This document shows positions 34,201 to 42,214 of a DNA stretch of 64,000 nucleotides, piece after piece. A program made the translations under genes and the position numbers. This DNA comes from Tritrichomonas musculus (lineage: Eukaryota; Parabasalia; Tritrichomonadida; Tritrichomonadidae): contig JAPFFF010000017.1 of the NCBI GenBank assembly GCA_039105265.1, forward strand, positions 1,054,001 to 1,118,000, read 5' to 3'. The notes under the pieces were generated by a model. The model searched no databases. It saw nothing but the letters and a program-made list of their open reading frames with translations, and was not told the DNA's origin. The stretch's first letter is position 1. Each line of letters starts with the position of its first letter.

Positions 34201-34401
34201 GAAAAGAAATATCTTCAAAAATATATAAGTATGTTCAAATCATGGGATACTGCTTATAAATCAGCAAAAAGCGTCTGGAATGAAATGAAATCGAATGACA
34301 CTTTTGATTGCGATGCACTTTTATCTCAGATTTCAGCAGAGTTCGGTGACTTCCTTATCGGAGCATTGCGAACTTTTGCCGACATTGATGGTTACTTTTA
34401 G
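28216..34401 (+). CDS. 2061-aa protein with 115-copy KEEPVKIEQ repeat
   Basis: The N-terminal region (about 90-210) is a compact, probably helical domain starting LAQSLFDLSLGLRSL, with cysteines and a QINCFRRQAPLYKYRYIG stretch. Residues about 230-470 are Ser/Pro/Lys-rich with SKSPSKSPSK repeats, like a microtubule- or nucleic-acid-binding disordered tail. An acidic stretch leads into about 1040 residues of the 9-residue repeat (K-E-E-P-V/I-K-I/V-E-Q). The last 200 residues end in a folded-looking segment (YLQKYISMFKSWDTAYKSAKSVW to the C terminus). The repeat is charged and probably an extended rod or flexible spacer. The two end domains may be structural or cytoskeletal, but I do not recognise the family. 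The first ATG after upstream stops was taken as start. Confidence 0.85.
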   Translation: MSSKRQNANNTSSSHLTKTSEELSPVARGSPSNRPRIPSIPISTMKNSSKQQKPSSSRSTTKKKMDSMLEMKKGYNNNMKSHTSNLAQSLFDLSLGLRSLPEVLDQINCFRRQAPLYKYRYIGVVDLLNASVNCPPDVQLSLLQIAKEMIKIGNPISQKILNTFIRYSNFLVTSHSCFISYGSDQDKPLRKLGRIVDTFHYALNHPLEGTIGTLTTHEIEQLIKSDEDDSSQSKSTINDYRKFSSNTSLKVSPKSPSKSPSKSPSKSPVRSATNFNPKQRTSPERSPRSSTSLLSRPKPKIAPTSSANSKSRKSPSAVKASSSSKLTKMKSNPTNCESKINSNSPDAYSPSAKTSRSTKPKPKQNQSPSRLNYSNMNFPDEIKYRKRSYSKASVSNNSISSFNKLNNNNCNTRRQLSNNKSKERRVSKDDISSRISSKNDATRQSFYSIPSKQFNGLDLLTDDSYTNSSDSIPIPNPDHFPNPGPSPISSPQFTESSLTSESLMQEDLNDYMHSNDIHYLKRKKDKKEFEFDLNEEENDSETVFEVIKKEIREINERRTQIEQNRGKIAESPKEEDYEYTPDIEKDESPNVDSKEDPIESEPKEDAFEMENDQESQILENQNDQISAEVQREEMEDEVKDEPSKEEINSETIKIGSPNEKINDNTKTEVSKIEREINEATPNFQEKDITNLHANEESVNVEHKEEVIKAEHKKDQVIIEQKEEPVKIEQKEEPVKIEQKEEPVKIEQKEEPIKIEQKEEPIKIEQKEEPVKIEQKEEPVKIEQKEEPIKVEQKEEPVKIEQKEEPVKIEQKEEPVKIEQKEEPVKIEQKEEPVKIEQKEEPVKIEQKEEPVKIEQKEEPVKIEQKEEPVKVEQKEEPVKIEQKEEPVKIEQKEEPVKIEQKEEPVKIEQKEEPVKIEQKEEPVKIEQKEEPIKIEQKEEPIKIEQKEEPVKIEQKEEPVKIEQKEEPIKIEQKEEPVKIEQKEEPVKIEQKEEPVKIEQKEEPVKIEQKEEPVKIEQKEEPVKIEQKEEPVKIEQKEEPVKIEQKEEPIKIEQKEEPVKIEQKEEPVKIEQKEEPIKIEQKEEPVKIEQKEEPVKIEQKEEPVKIEQKEEPVKVEQKEEPVKIEQKEEPVKIEQKEEPIKIEQKEEPVKIEQKEEPVKIEQKEEPIKIEQKEEPVKIEQKEEPVKIEQKEEPVKIEQKEEPVKIEQKEEPVKIEQKEEPVKIEQKEEPVKIEQKEEPVKIEQKEEPIKIEQKEEPVKIEQKEEPVKIEQKEEPIKIEQKEEPVKIEQKEEPVKIEQKEEPIKIEQKEEPIKIEQKEEPVKIEQKEEPVKIEQKEEPIKVEQKEEPVKIEQKEEPVKIEQKEEPVKIEQKEEPVKIEQKEEPVKIEQKEEPVKIEQKEEPVKIEQKEEPVKIEQKEEPVKVEQKEEPVKIEQKEEPVKIEQKEEPVKIEQKEEPVKIEQKEEPVKIEQKEEPIKIEQKEEPIKIEQKEEPVKIEQKEEPVKIEQKEEPIKIEQKEEPVKIEQKEEPVKIEQKEEPVKIEQKEEPVKIEQKEEPVKIEQKEEPVKIEQKEEPVKIEQKEEPVKIEQKEEPIKIEQKEEPVKIEQKEEPVKIEQKEEPIKIEQKEEPVKIEQKEEPVKIEQKEEPIKIEQKEEPVKVEQKEEPVKIEQKEEPVKIEQKEEPIKIEQKEEPVKIEQKEEPVKIEQKEEPIKIEQKEEPVKIEQKEEPVKIEQKEEPVKIEQKEEPVKIEQKEEPVKIEQKEEPTIIEHEEEPPVPEAPKESGGREISISKEAVLHERMQSEPQFLSPSGSRDAEEPQKAQNESNPANNVFTLNEINQDSAIRLVSTSTDSQIDYRLLIPPKFDNVENECSDEIIEIQPSHFPKTKQRSEFHLLRDCKEGKNNYNGNNDGEDANDQDQKKQLLKNNLPRQQNSPKMQLERQRQLIPRARRLNNTEDSSKNNLSNMNKRAPSLFAKFIKSNEDYSVRSKRGLTSFEKMDGEEKKYLQKYISMFKSWDTAYKSAKSVWNEMKSNDTFDCDALLSQISAEFGDFLIGALRTFADIDGYF
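30370..33497 (+). repeat. 27-bp coding minisatellite, 115 copies, with 61-copy superperiod
   Basis: The unit gaacaaaaagaagaacca plus RttaaaRtt is repeated with no visible change except A/G at two positions (Val or Ile codons). The 115 copies run from the unit with ccagtt at 30385 to ccaact at 33490. The variant units mark a higher-order period. The rare double-variant unit lies at 30574 and 32221, the Val-Val unit at 30817 and 32464, and paired Ile units at 30466/30493 and 32113/32140, always 1647 bp (61 units) apart. A later pair (31546 and 33166) is 1620 bp apart, so one unit was gained or lost. Confidence 0.95.
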
Positions 34402-34490
34402 TTTCATTTCTTAATCGTTTTTTATGTAATTTATTTTATTTTTTTAATTAAACATTCTTTTTTTGAATGAAATAATGACTTTCTTTTGTG

Positions 34491-34526
<36 letters not shown>

Positions 34527-34914
34527 GCCACTAATTTCAATTGTAATTATTCAATTGAATTGATATGATTTCATGATGTTAATTGACTTGTTATGGTTCA
34601 TTTAAAATTGTCTAATTTTATCACATCAAATTTAAGCTGATGCAATTTCAAAGAAAAAAAATTCAATTAAATTGAATTAATGCAATCATTAATCATTTCA
34701 ATTTTTTTGAATTTCTTTTTGGAAAATGAATAAAATGCAATCAATCAAATAGCATAAGATAAAAAAAGAATATAAACATAAACAATACTCACTATATGTT
34801 CTATATCAAATAAATAGAGAGAAAATAATTTTATTTTTTTAAAAAAATTGAAATGCAGCCGTCAATTTAAATAAATAAGCAAAAAATAATCTTCATATCA
34901 TATTTGATTAAATA
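34402..34914. other. AT-rich spacer with long T run
   Basis: It contains a run of about 30 T near 34491-34520 and several short attgaatt palindromes. No gene is seen. It separates the repeat protein gene from the broken transporter. Confidence 0.5.
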
Positions 34915-36362
34915 ATGAAAAATCAAGATCCGTCTATATTAGAAGAAGAAGGGGTAAAGAATATGAAGCATGAATTTCGTAGAATTATTGGTTACTTCAC
35001 TAAAAAGCAACTGCTTTTTATTACATTAATTTTTGCAGGATTAGGAGGAGGTGCTATTCTACTTGTTCTTATAGTAAATAAAAAAGGAGTCAATCTATTT
35101 CTTGATGCAGGAAATTTTCTTAATGAAACAGTTAAAATGGCTAAAACAGCAGCATGGGTAGCAGCAATACAAATAACACTTCAAATAACATCAGCAGTAT
35201 TCAAAGCAATTGTTTCGCCATTATTTTTAGTTGATATTAGAAAAAAACTTTATACATTATTAATGTATGCTGATATTACTTATTTCGATAATGTCTCTTC
35301 AGGTGTCATGATTGGTCGAATTTCAGAGGGAGTTTCTTATATAAGGGATGTTTATGTAGATCAATTATTTATCGCTTGTAGTTCAATCGTTATGGCTTTG
35401 GGAGGATTCGCTGTTTCTATGTGCTGGGGTTGGAAATATACATTAGAATTTATTTGTTTCCCTATTGTCCTTGGATTGGAAATTTGGGGTGGAAATAAAT
35501 GGCTGATCATGTTTATGATAAATATAAAGAAAAGGGAACTGAAGCTGCTGAAACAGCAACCGCCGTCGTTACAGAATTTAGAACCGTCAAAGCTTTCGAT
35601 CAAGAATTAAATGAAGGCGAACATTTTAAAAACGATTTAAAAGATGAAGAAAAGATTATGGTTAAGGTCTCTTTGGTTCGAGCTTTCTCAAAAATGATTG
35701 CAATTTGCATAATGGCAGCAATGTGTTTAATCTTCACTTGGGATATGATTAGAGAGCTTTATCGTGAGAAAATAGATATGTTTCCAATGAGTGTTGTTAT
35801 AACTGGTGTCGTATTTACAGCATGCGGAGTTTTTTCGGCATTATCAATATCAGATGAATTTCAAAAGGCAAGGGATGCAGCACGTCACGTTTGTTATATC
35901 ATTGAATTAAAACCATCAATTGATGTAAATCAAGGACGAGTTGTAGATAATATTAGTGGTGAAGTTGAATTTCGCGATGTTTCATTCAAATACCAAGGCT
36001 GTGAAAATTATGCTTTACGTCATTTATCATTAAAAATTCCATCAGGGAAAACGGTAGCTTTTGTTGGTGAATCAGGATGTGGGAAATCAACAACACTTCA
36101 ACTTTTACAGCGATTTTACGATGTTGATGAGGGTCAAATTTTAATTGATGATATTGATATTCGGGAGATGTCTCCAAGGAGTCTTAGAAAAGCGATATCA
36201 ATTGTACCACAAAGTCCAGTTCTTTTTACAATGACAATTGCTGATAATATTAGATATGGAAGAATGGAAGCAAGTGATGAGGAAGTAGCTCAGGCTGCTG
36301 TAACTGGTAATGCTCATAATTTCATTATGGAATCTATGCTGGTCTTGCTAAGTACCAATTAG
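34915..36362 (+). pseudogene. Broken ABCB-type ABC half-transporter
   Basis: The first frame (34915 to about 35500) has the N-terminal membrane domain, with LLFITLIFAGLGGGAILLVLIV and a second helix pair, and DITYFDNVSSGVMIGRISEG, the usual coupling segment. The reading then moves to another frame at about 35495-35510, where EAAETATAVVTEFRTVKAFDQE continues the same family domain without a gap. The nucleotide-binding domain follows with Walker A GESGCGKSTT and the Q-loop region VPQSPVLF. It stops after DNIRYGRMEASDEEV...NFIMES. The LSGGQ signature, Walker B and H-loop are missing, so it cannot hydrolyse ATP normally. One frameshift plus a 3' truncation make this a host pseudogene, unless the frameshift is a sequencing error. 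Confidence 0.85.
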
Positions 36363-36555
36363 AATAATTTATATATATATTATATATTATATAAAATATG
36401 AAATTTAAACAAAAAAAAAAATGTTTGTTGGGCTATTTGGGAAAAAAATTTTAAGTAGTTCTGAGTATCAACTAGTAGTTTCTAAACTATTTAGATTTTT
36501 ACAAGTTTTATAATATTAAAGTATTGAACGGTTAAGGTCAAAAATATGAATAAAA

Positions 36556-37431
36556 ATGATCAAATATAAGCATTCTTTTCATGCAGGTAACCATGGAGAT
36601 ATTCTTAAGCATCTTACTCTTGTCTTTCTTCTTGAGCACATGAAATCTAATATCTCTTCGCCTATTACTGTTATTGACTCACATTCTAGCAATGGCCGTT
36701 TTTTTTATAATGATAAAGAAGTTCTATCATCAGGAGAAGCATCTGCTGGGATTTCTAAAATTCTTTCAATTGCACAAAAATCTTCTACTCCTAAACAGCT
36801 TAATAAATATCTTGAAATTATTTCAACATATTCAAAAAATGGATGTTATCCTGGATCACCTGAAATTGAACGCATAATTCTGCGTAAATTCGATCACCTT
36901 TATTTATGTGATATTAATCCTGACGAAATATTAAAGCTACAAAATAATATGGAACAAAAGCCTTTCATTCAAAGTGAAGGAATAATACCTGTTATACTGA
37001 ACAAAAATGGTTTTGATATTGTTGACAATCTAACACCTCCTCAAACAGAATATGGAATGGTTCTTATTGATCCTCCGTATGATAAAAATGACGATTTTTA
37101 TGATTCACGAGAAACAATTTGTAAGGTCATCAAAAAATGGCCGAAGGCAATCATAATGCTCTGGTATCCTATAAATACAAACCAATCCCAAATGTTAGAC
37201 AAAGAAGCAATGAAAAATCAGATTATAAATTCAAAAAACGCAAAAACATTAGACATTCAACTTCTTGCTGATTCGTACGACAACGCATGCAGTAAAAATA
37301 AAAAGATGTATGGAAGCGGTGTGCTTATACTCAATCCCCCTAATGGGCTTGAGGAAGACATTAAGGCATCTATTCCATGGATTCAAAAAAATCTATCTGA
37401 ATCAGGTTGTTGGTCTATATCGTCAAAATAA
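36556..37431 (+). CDS. rlmJ: RlmJ-type 23S rRNA adenine-N6 methyltransferase
   Basis: This 291-residue protein matches bacterial RlmJ throughout. It starts with YKHSFHAGNHGDILKH (residues 4-19, RlmJ signature), then VIDSHSSNGRF, the YPGSPEI segment, a LIDPPYDKNDDFY catalytic motif (DPPY near residue 172), WYPIN and a C-terminal GSGVLILNPPNGL. RlmJ uses S-adenosylmethionine to methylate A2030 of 23S rRNA in bacteria. In a trichomonad its target is unknown. No targeting peptide is visible. It lies on its own between a broken transporter and the polo-like kinase gene and has host-like AT-rich codons. The nearest upstream ATG is out of frame, so this start is firm. A bacterial origin by old transfer is inferred. 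Confidence 0.9.
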   Translation: MIKYKHSFHAGNHGDILKHLTLVFLLEHMKSNISSPITVIDSHSSNGRFFYNDKEVLSSGEASAGISKILSIAQKSSTPKQLNKYLEIISTYSKNGCYPGSPEIERIILRKFDHLYLCDINPDEILKLQNNMEQKPFIQSEGIIPVILNKNGFDIVDNLTPPQTEYGMVLIDPPYDKNDDFYDSRETICKVIKKWPKAIIMLWYPINTNQSQMLDKEAMKNQIINSKNAKTLDIQLLADSYDNACSKNKKMYGSGVLILNPPNGLEEDIKASIPWIQKNLSESGCWSISSK

Positions 37432-37592
37432 ATAAATACAATCTTAAATTATATTTATTTCGTCTTGAATCAAATACAATTTCTACCTTTTACTTTACAA
37501 TTCGATTTTTTTCAAAATAATAAAGAGAGCAAATAAAATAAAATTAAATCTTTATAATCCAAACATTTTTAATATTTCCGTTGATATCATGT

Positions 37593-39455
37593 TCAACCAT
37601 TCATTTCTTCTAGCATCGCTTTTGCCAAAGCAAATCTTCTTTTTTCTTCATCAATGCCAGGTAGTTTTGGAAGGTCATGAATCATGATAATTTTACCTGA
37701 TTCTTTAATATTTGGTACAAGCATCATTTTCTTTGAATTCCAGAAAATTATTAATTTCATTTTATCACTAAAGTTGACTTGAATTATCCTGTTGTCCATT
37801 CTAAATAAAAGAGAGTCTTGTGACCTCATCCAATATTTGACATGCTTTAATGCAACTGTTGGAACAAATTCCTCCTTCTCTGGTATGTGATACATCGTTT
37901 TGGTTTTCTTTAATGATTCTGCAAATTTCATTAATATCATTATTTTCTTCCTTTGACCTTGGTCTGATTTTGTTAAAATTACTGGAAATGTACATTGATA
38001 AGAATTCCAATATTGAATGAAATTTTCGTGGGGATCCATAACCATTCTTGTTGCATCGTTGAAACATGCGCCAACCGTTCCGTTTAATAACAAATATCCT
38101 AACCCATATTTATCCGAATGATCGCAGAACCTCGAAACACAATAATCAGGAGCTGTTTCATAAGCTTTTTGGTATTCTTCCTTGCAATCGTCTGGAGTGT
38201 TTTCGTTAACATTGATGTCTAATGGCTGTAATGGTTTGCGAAGTGGAAGAGGAATTAGATTTTCAAGATTTTCAAGATTTTCATCTTTATGCAGTTCTTG
38301 TTTTTTCTGGAAAATTTGCGGATTAATGATATTCTTTGGCTTAGTATTTTGTTCTTGCGGCTCAATTTTTGGCTTAATCTCTTGCTTTTGTTGGAAAACT
38401 TGCGGATTTATAATATTCTTTGGCTTAGTGTTTTGTTCTTTAGGTTCAATTTTTGGCTTTTCGTCCTGTTTTGGTTCTTGTTTTGGCTCTTGTTTCTTTT
38501 CTTGCTTTTGTTCTTGTTTTTGTTCTTCAGGTTTATTCTCAGGGAAAATTGTTGTAAACTTTTTATGTTGATCTTTTTGGCTCTTATGAGCTGTAGGCTT
38601 TTTATCTGCCAATGCAAGGAATGGATGCAAAGATAGCTCTATAGCGCTCGGTCTCACTTCTGGATTAATCTGTAAAATACTTCGAACAAAATCCTTGGCA
38701 ACAAATGAAAGCCTTAATTCAGGAGGAAAACTATACGAGCAAGAACGAATGTGTTCATAGGTCGATTTAAGTTTTTTAGTTTCAAAAGGGGGTTTTCCTG
38801 TTAGCAATGCGAATGCACAAACACCAATAGCCCAAATGTCAACTTCATAACTATGTCCTTTTGATGAAGAGCATAAAATTTCAGGACTTAAGTAATTTGG
38901 TGTTCCGCAAACCGTGAATCTTCTTTGATCATCATATTCAAGTCTTGTACTAAGCCCAAAATCTGCAATTTTAATATGTCCATCTTTTCCAATTAAAAAG
39001 TTTTCAAGTTTCAGATCACGATGAATGATTCTGTTGTCATGAAGATAAATTAATCCGTTGACTATTTCTCTGATTATGCTTGCTGTTTCAACTTCAGTCA
39101 TTGTTTTTTTCTTTCTAAGAAGATGCTTAATTGATTGATGAGGACATAATTCTAAAACAATATAAGTATTCGAAGAATCTTCAAAGTAATCATAGGACTT
39201 CAATATATTTTCATGATTAAGTTTCCTTTGAATTTCTATTTCCATTCTGTGCTTTCTCATTAGTTTTGGTGTTTTTAATATTTCAAACGGTGTAACTTTA
39301 AGTGCATATTCTTCTTTTGTTTCAAATTTTGAAATTCGATAAACTGTCCCAAAACCGCCTTGCCCTAAAACTTCATGAACATTGTATTTATCAATTCTTC
39401 CATCAGGGTGCGTTCTGGTTATAGTTGGAGGTAAAATTACTTTTGGGCGACTCAT
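37593..39455 (-). CDS. PLK: Polo-like kinase
   Basis: The protein has 620 residues. The kinase domain (about 24-282) has GQGGFGTVY, the VAIK-type lysine in YALKV, HRDLKLENFL, ADFGLS, and a T-loop FTVCGTPNYLSPE with the usual activating Thr. A Lys/Gln/Glu-rich linker (about 290-400) contains a roughly 25-residue duplication around KPKNIINPQ(V/I)FQ. Polo box 1 begins YCVSRFCDHSDKYGLGYLL and includes GACFNDATRMVM. Polo box 2 includes WMRSQDSLLFRMDNRIIQVNF. The two boxes together bind phosphorylated partners and place the kinase on centrosomes and spindle structures during mitosis. The domain set is complete. A TCATT initiator lies 16 bases before the start. Confidence 0.95.
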   Translation of the reverse strand: MSRPKVILPPTITRTHPDGRIDKYNVHEVLGQGGFGTVYRISKFETKEEYALKVTPFEILKTPKLMRKHRMEIEIQRKLNHENILKSYDYFEDSSNTYIVLELCPHQSIKHLLRKKKTMTEVETASIIREIVNGLIYLHDNRIIHRDLKLENFLIGKDGHIKIADFGLSTRLEYDDQRRFTVCGTPNYLSPEILCSSSKGHSYEVDIWAIGVCAFALLTGKPPFETKKLKSTYEHIRSCSYSFPPELRLSFVAKDFVRSILQINPEVRPSAIELSLHPFLALADKKPTAHKSQKDQHKKFTTIFPENKPEEQKQEQKQEKKQEPKQEPKQDEKPKIEPKEQNTKPKNIINPQVFQQKQEIKPKIEPQEQNTKPKNIINPQIFQKKQELHKDENLENLENLIPLPLRKPLQPLDINVNENTPDDCKEEYQKAYETAPDYCVSRFCDHSDKYGLGYLLLNGTVGACFNDATRMVMDPHENFIQYWNSYQCTFPVILTKSDQGQRKKIMILMKFAESLKKTKTMYHIPEKEEFVPTVALKHVKYWMRSQDSLLFRMDNRIIQVNFSDKMKLIIFWNSKKMMLVPNIKESGKIIMIHDLPKLPGIDEEKRRFALAKAMLEEMNG

Positions 39456-39468
39456 TTTTTTGTATTTT

Positions 39469-39473
39469 AATGA
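39469..39473 (-). promoter_or_regulatory. Initiator (Inr) motif TCATT
   Basis: The minus strand reads TTCATTAAAA, with the A of TCA 16 bases before the polo-like kinase ATG. Position and sequence fit the trichomonad initiator. In AT-rich DNA the short motif alone is weak evidence. Confidence 0.5.
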
Positions 39474-39671
39474 ATATTTCTAAACGTTCGTATTCAATTT
39501 TTGAAAAAAATTTTCAATCAAAAAAGAATTTACTATAAAATTTTGAAGGCGCAGTTTAAAAAATGCTGAAGAGTTGAGTTAATGGAGATTTTTTTTGCAA
39601 AGTGGTGAAAAAATTAATTCTAAATAAAATGATTAAAGAACATACTTGTCAAAAAAAAATCTTAATGATTA

Positions 39672-39753
39672 GACACGATGGCCGAGTGGTTAAGGCGTGG
39701 GATTAGAGTCCCCATGGGTTTATCCCGCATCAGTTCGAATCTGGTTCGTGTCG
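39672..39753 (+). tRNA. tRNA-Ser (anticodon AGA)
   Basis: The acceptor arms GACACGA and TCGTGTC pair perfectly, with discriminator G. The D arm reads GGCCGAGTGGTTAAGGC (A box) and the T arm reads CAGTTCGAATCTG (B box). The long variable arm and discriminator G are those of serine tRNA. The seven-base anticodon loop TTAGAGT gives AGA, reading UCN codons. The last pair of the anticodon stem is A-C instead of a standard pair. No intron is seen. A run of eight T follows as RNA polymerase III terminator. Confidence 0.93.
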
Positions 39754-39761
39754 TTTTTTTT
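39754..39761 (+). terminator. RNA polymerase III terminator (T8)
   Basis: Eight T begin directly after the discriminator base of the tRNA-Ser gene. Confidence 0.85.
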
Positions 39762-39995
39762 ATTTTTATTTATTTTTTTTTTTAATTTCAAAACAATAAG
39801 TATACCTTTTCAAAATCCAAACTCCTCTCTTTTAAGTAACAAATGAGATATTTACTTAACCAAGCATCTAATTTTGAAAAAAATAGAGAATTTTAGAAAT
39901 TTATTCACAATATTTAATTAAAAAATTTTCTTATATGCAAATTGCTGCTTTGTTTTGTTTCTAATCCTTTCTTTAATAGCGAACAATTTGATCTA

Positions 39996-40030
<35 letters not shown>

Positions 40031-40401
40031 GAAAAAAGCATGTGTAGCTTCATTGTATTCTTTGCAAAAGTGCAAAAAAGTTTCGAACTTTTTTTTCTGA
40101 TGTACGATATAAGGTCAATATTGACCTTAACCTCCGGGGTCAATAAGTATCGGGTGCGATAAGTATTCCCCAAAAAAAAAAAAAAAAAAAAAAATAGAAA
40201 AAACAAATTATAGAGATTGAAAATTTCAATTTGAAATTAATCTTTGAATAGATGCTAAATGAAGATGATGGCTTAAATGCTGCCATTCGAATAGATAAAA
40301 ATATCAAAATTTCTTAGATGAAAATATATTTATTTATTATTTATAAATTCAAGTCGAAATCTGCCATTACAATATTCAAAATAATTTTTTTTTTTTTTTT
40401 T
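39762..40401. other. AT-rich spacer with long A runs and a small palindrome
   Basis: It holds A runs of about 29 (from 39998) and 23 (from 40171) and the perfect palindrome aaggtcaatattgacctt near 40111. A cctccggggtcaataagtatcgggtgcg patch is unusually GC-rich for the region. The frame across both A runs is not a gene. Confidence 0.5.
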
Positions 40402-42012
40402 TTAATCTTTATGATCATCAGAATTGCTAGAATGTGCTCTTGAACTAGATCTAGAAGAGTGCCGTGAAGAAGATTTAGAATTTGAGTTGGAGTTTGATTG
40501 TGATGATTTTCTCCTATCTTCATTATCGCTTGCTGGGCGAGAAGAACTGTTTCCAGAAGCTGAGTTTGATCTAGAACTAGATTTCTTTCTTGATTCTGAG
40601 TCTGAGTTCGATCTGGAACTTGATCTGGATTTCTTCCTTGATTCTGCGTCTGAGTTTGATCCTGAATTTGATCTTGACTTCTTTCTTGATTCTATATCTG
40701 AGTTCGATCTGGAACTAGATCCAGATTTCTTTCTTGATTCTGTGTCTGAGTTCGATCTGGAACTAGATCTGGATTTCTTCCTTGATTCTGCGTCTGAGTT
40801 TGATCCTGAATTTGATCTTGATTTTAGTCTTGGAGAAGGTGATCTTTCAACTTTCTTTTCATTATCAGAGCTGTGTGAAGAGTTGTTTTTATCATCTTTG
40901 TCTTCTTTTGAATTTCCTTCATCAATTGCATCCTTGGCGCGGATTCTATGTCTTGCCTTTATCGTTTCTTCATCTGAGCCTGATGCTGAATCTGAATTGG
41001 AGCCTGAACCAGATCCAGAATTAGAACGAGAAGATGATGAACGAGAAGATGAGTTAGAGTTGCGCGCAGAGCCTGATGCAGAGCCTGATCTTGAATTAAA
41101 AGATGATGCGGAAGATGATCTTTTTGGGGGTTTATTATCTTTGTTGTCAATATCTTCAGTTTCACTATGACTTTGATGTGCTCTTTTAACGATTTGAGTG
41201 TTTTGAAATATTACTGGTGTAGCAGTAAGTCTCTCTCTCATCATGTCTTTCTTTGGAACTGCTCTAAGAATAAGATTCTTTCTAATCACGCCAAGATTAT
41301 ATTCACCATTTTCATCGACATAAAGGTAAGCTTTCTCAATATTTGATTCTGTGTCTTTTTCTGTAACAGAAAATGCTTTTGTAGCAATGTTGGGTTGGTC
41401 TTCTTCAGATGGAGGATCATGTACTTTAAGATAATTTTTTCCAGTTGACAGAAGGATGAGCGATTCCTTATTGAGAGGTTTCACAATTTGGCGATAAATC
41501 ATTGAGCATAAAGGAGGTGCTTGGTGAATTAAGTTAACCTCACCTTGTGGAATATTGCCATTAAAAGCATTCTGTAGTTGCTCTTCAATTTCTGGATCAT
41601 TTATTGATTTATAAAATTTTTTAGATTTACGATAATAATTCTTTTGACTTTTTTCTTGATTTCTTTCTCGTTGATTTTTAGCATCGATATGCAGATGTGA
41701 ACGAGGAATTAATGTTTTGACAGGAACGACAAGCATGTCTTTCTGAGTTCGCTCAGCTAGTTCTCGGTAATACATGAAATCGTGTTCGTCGAAACTTTCT
41801 GTGTCTGGAGTGCAGTCATCATATACAGAAAGATCGCATAATTGAATATTCATACCGAGTAGAGCATCTGTACGAAATTCATGAGAAGGTTTATTGAGCG
41901 TTGAATCTGTTGAAAATTTGAGTGAAAAATTAGGAATCTTGAACTTTGGAAGAAGACAGTCAGCCTTTATTGGAGGTATTGTATTATGGTATATAATTTT
42001 ATTTCGATTCAT
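40402..42012 (-). CDS. Probable Paf1 subunit of the Paf1 transcription elongation complex
   Basis: The protein has 536 residues, counted from the ATG at 42012; longer readings would need a non-ATG start. The N-terminal third has an order recalling Paf1: IPPIKADCLLPKFKIPNF, then HEFRTDALLGMNIQLCDLSVYDD (compare the LLTEPDLGV...IDLINP of Paf1). A basic helical stretch and a NDPEIEEQLQNAF segment follow, then a beta-rich part near 240-290 with YLYVDENGEYNLGVIRKNLILRA. The C-terminal 220 residues are Ser/Arg/Asp-rich, with near-perfect repeats built from RKKSRSSSRSNSD. Paf1 ends in a similar Ser-rich acidic tail. In the nucleus the complex follows RNA polymerase II. The family call is from pattern only; another SR-like nuclear protein is possible. 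Confidence 0.6.
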   Translation of the reverse strand: MNRNKIIYHNTIPPIKADCLLPKFKIPNFSLKFSTDSTLNKPSHEFRTDALLGMNIQLCDLSVYDDCTPDTESFDEHDFMYYRELAERTQKDMLVVPVKTLIPRSHLHIDAKNQRERNQEKSQKNYYRKSKKFYKSINDPEIEEQLQNAFNGNIPQGEVNLIHQAPPLCSMIYRQIVKPLNKESLILLSTGKNYLKVHDPPSEEDQPNIATKAFSVTEKDTESNIEKAYLYVDENGEYNLGVIRKNLILRAVPKKDMMRERLTATPVIFQNTQIVKRAHQSHSETEDIDNKDNKPPKRSSSASSFNSRSGSASGSARNSNSSSRSSSSRSNSGSGSGSNSDSASGSDEETIKARHRIRAKDAIDEGNSKEDKDDKNNSSHSSDNEKKVERSPSPRLKSRSNSGSNSDAESRKKSRSSSRSNSDTESRKKSGSSSRSNSDIESRKKSRSNSGSNSDAESRKKSRSSSRSNSDSESRKKSSSRSNSASGNSSSRPASDNEDRRKSSQSNSNSNSKSSSRHSSRSSSRAHSSNSDDHKD

Positions 42013-42214
42013 AATCGAATCTAATAAATTGAGTGTTGTCACTTTTTTTTAATTGTAAATGTTTGTTTTATCTTGATTTTTTGCACATAAATTCTTTTTA
42101 TTTATTTAAAAAATAAAAACAAATAAAATAAGGATTTATTTTTGGCTAATTTATGATGTTTAATAAATACAATCTTTATAAAAATAGAACATTTTTAAAA
42201 TTTAAACTTTTTGA

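Noticed and set aside
36556-37431. Bacterial contamination as source of rlmJ
   Set aside because: The sequence is continuous with eukaryotic genes on both sides, and composition matches the host.
40424-41170. 248-codon frame opposite the Paf1-like gene
   Set aside because: It is the antisense shadow of the Ser/Arg/Asp repeat tail.
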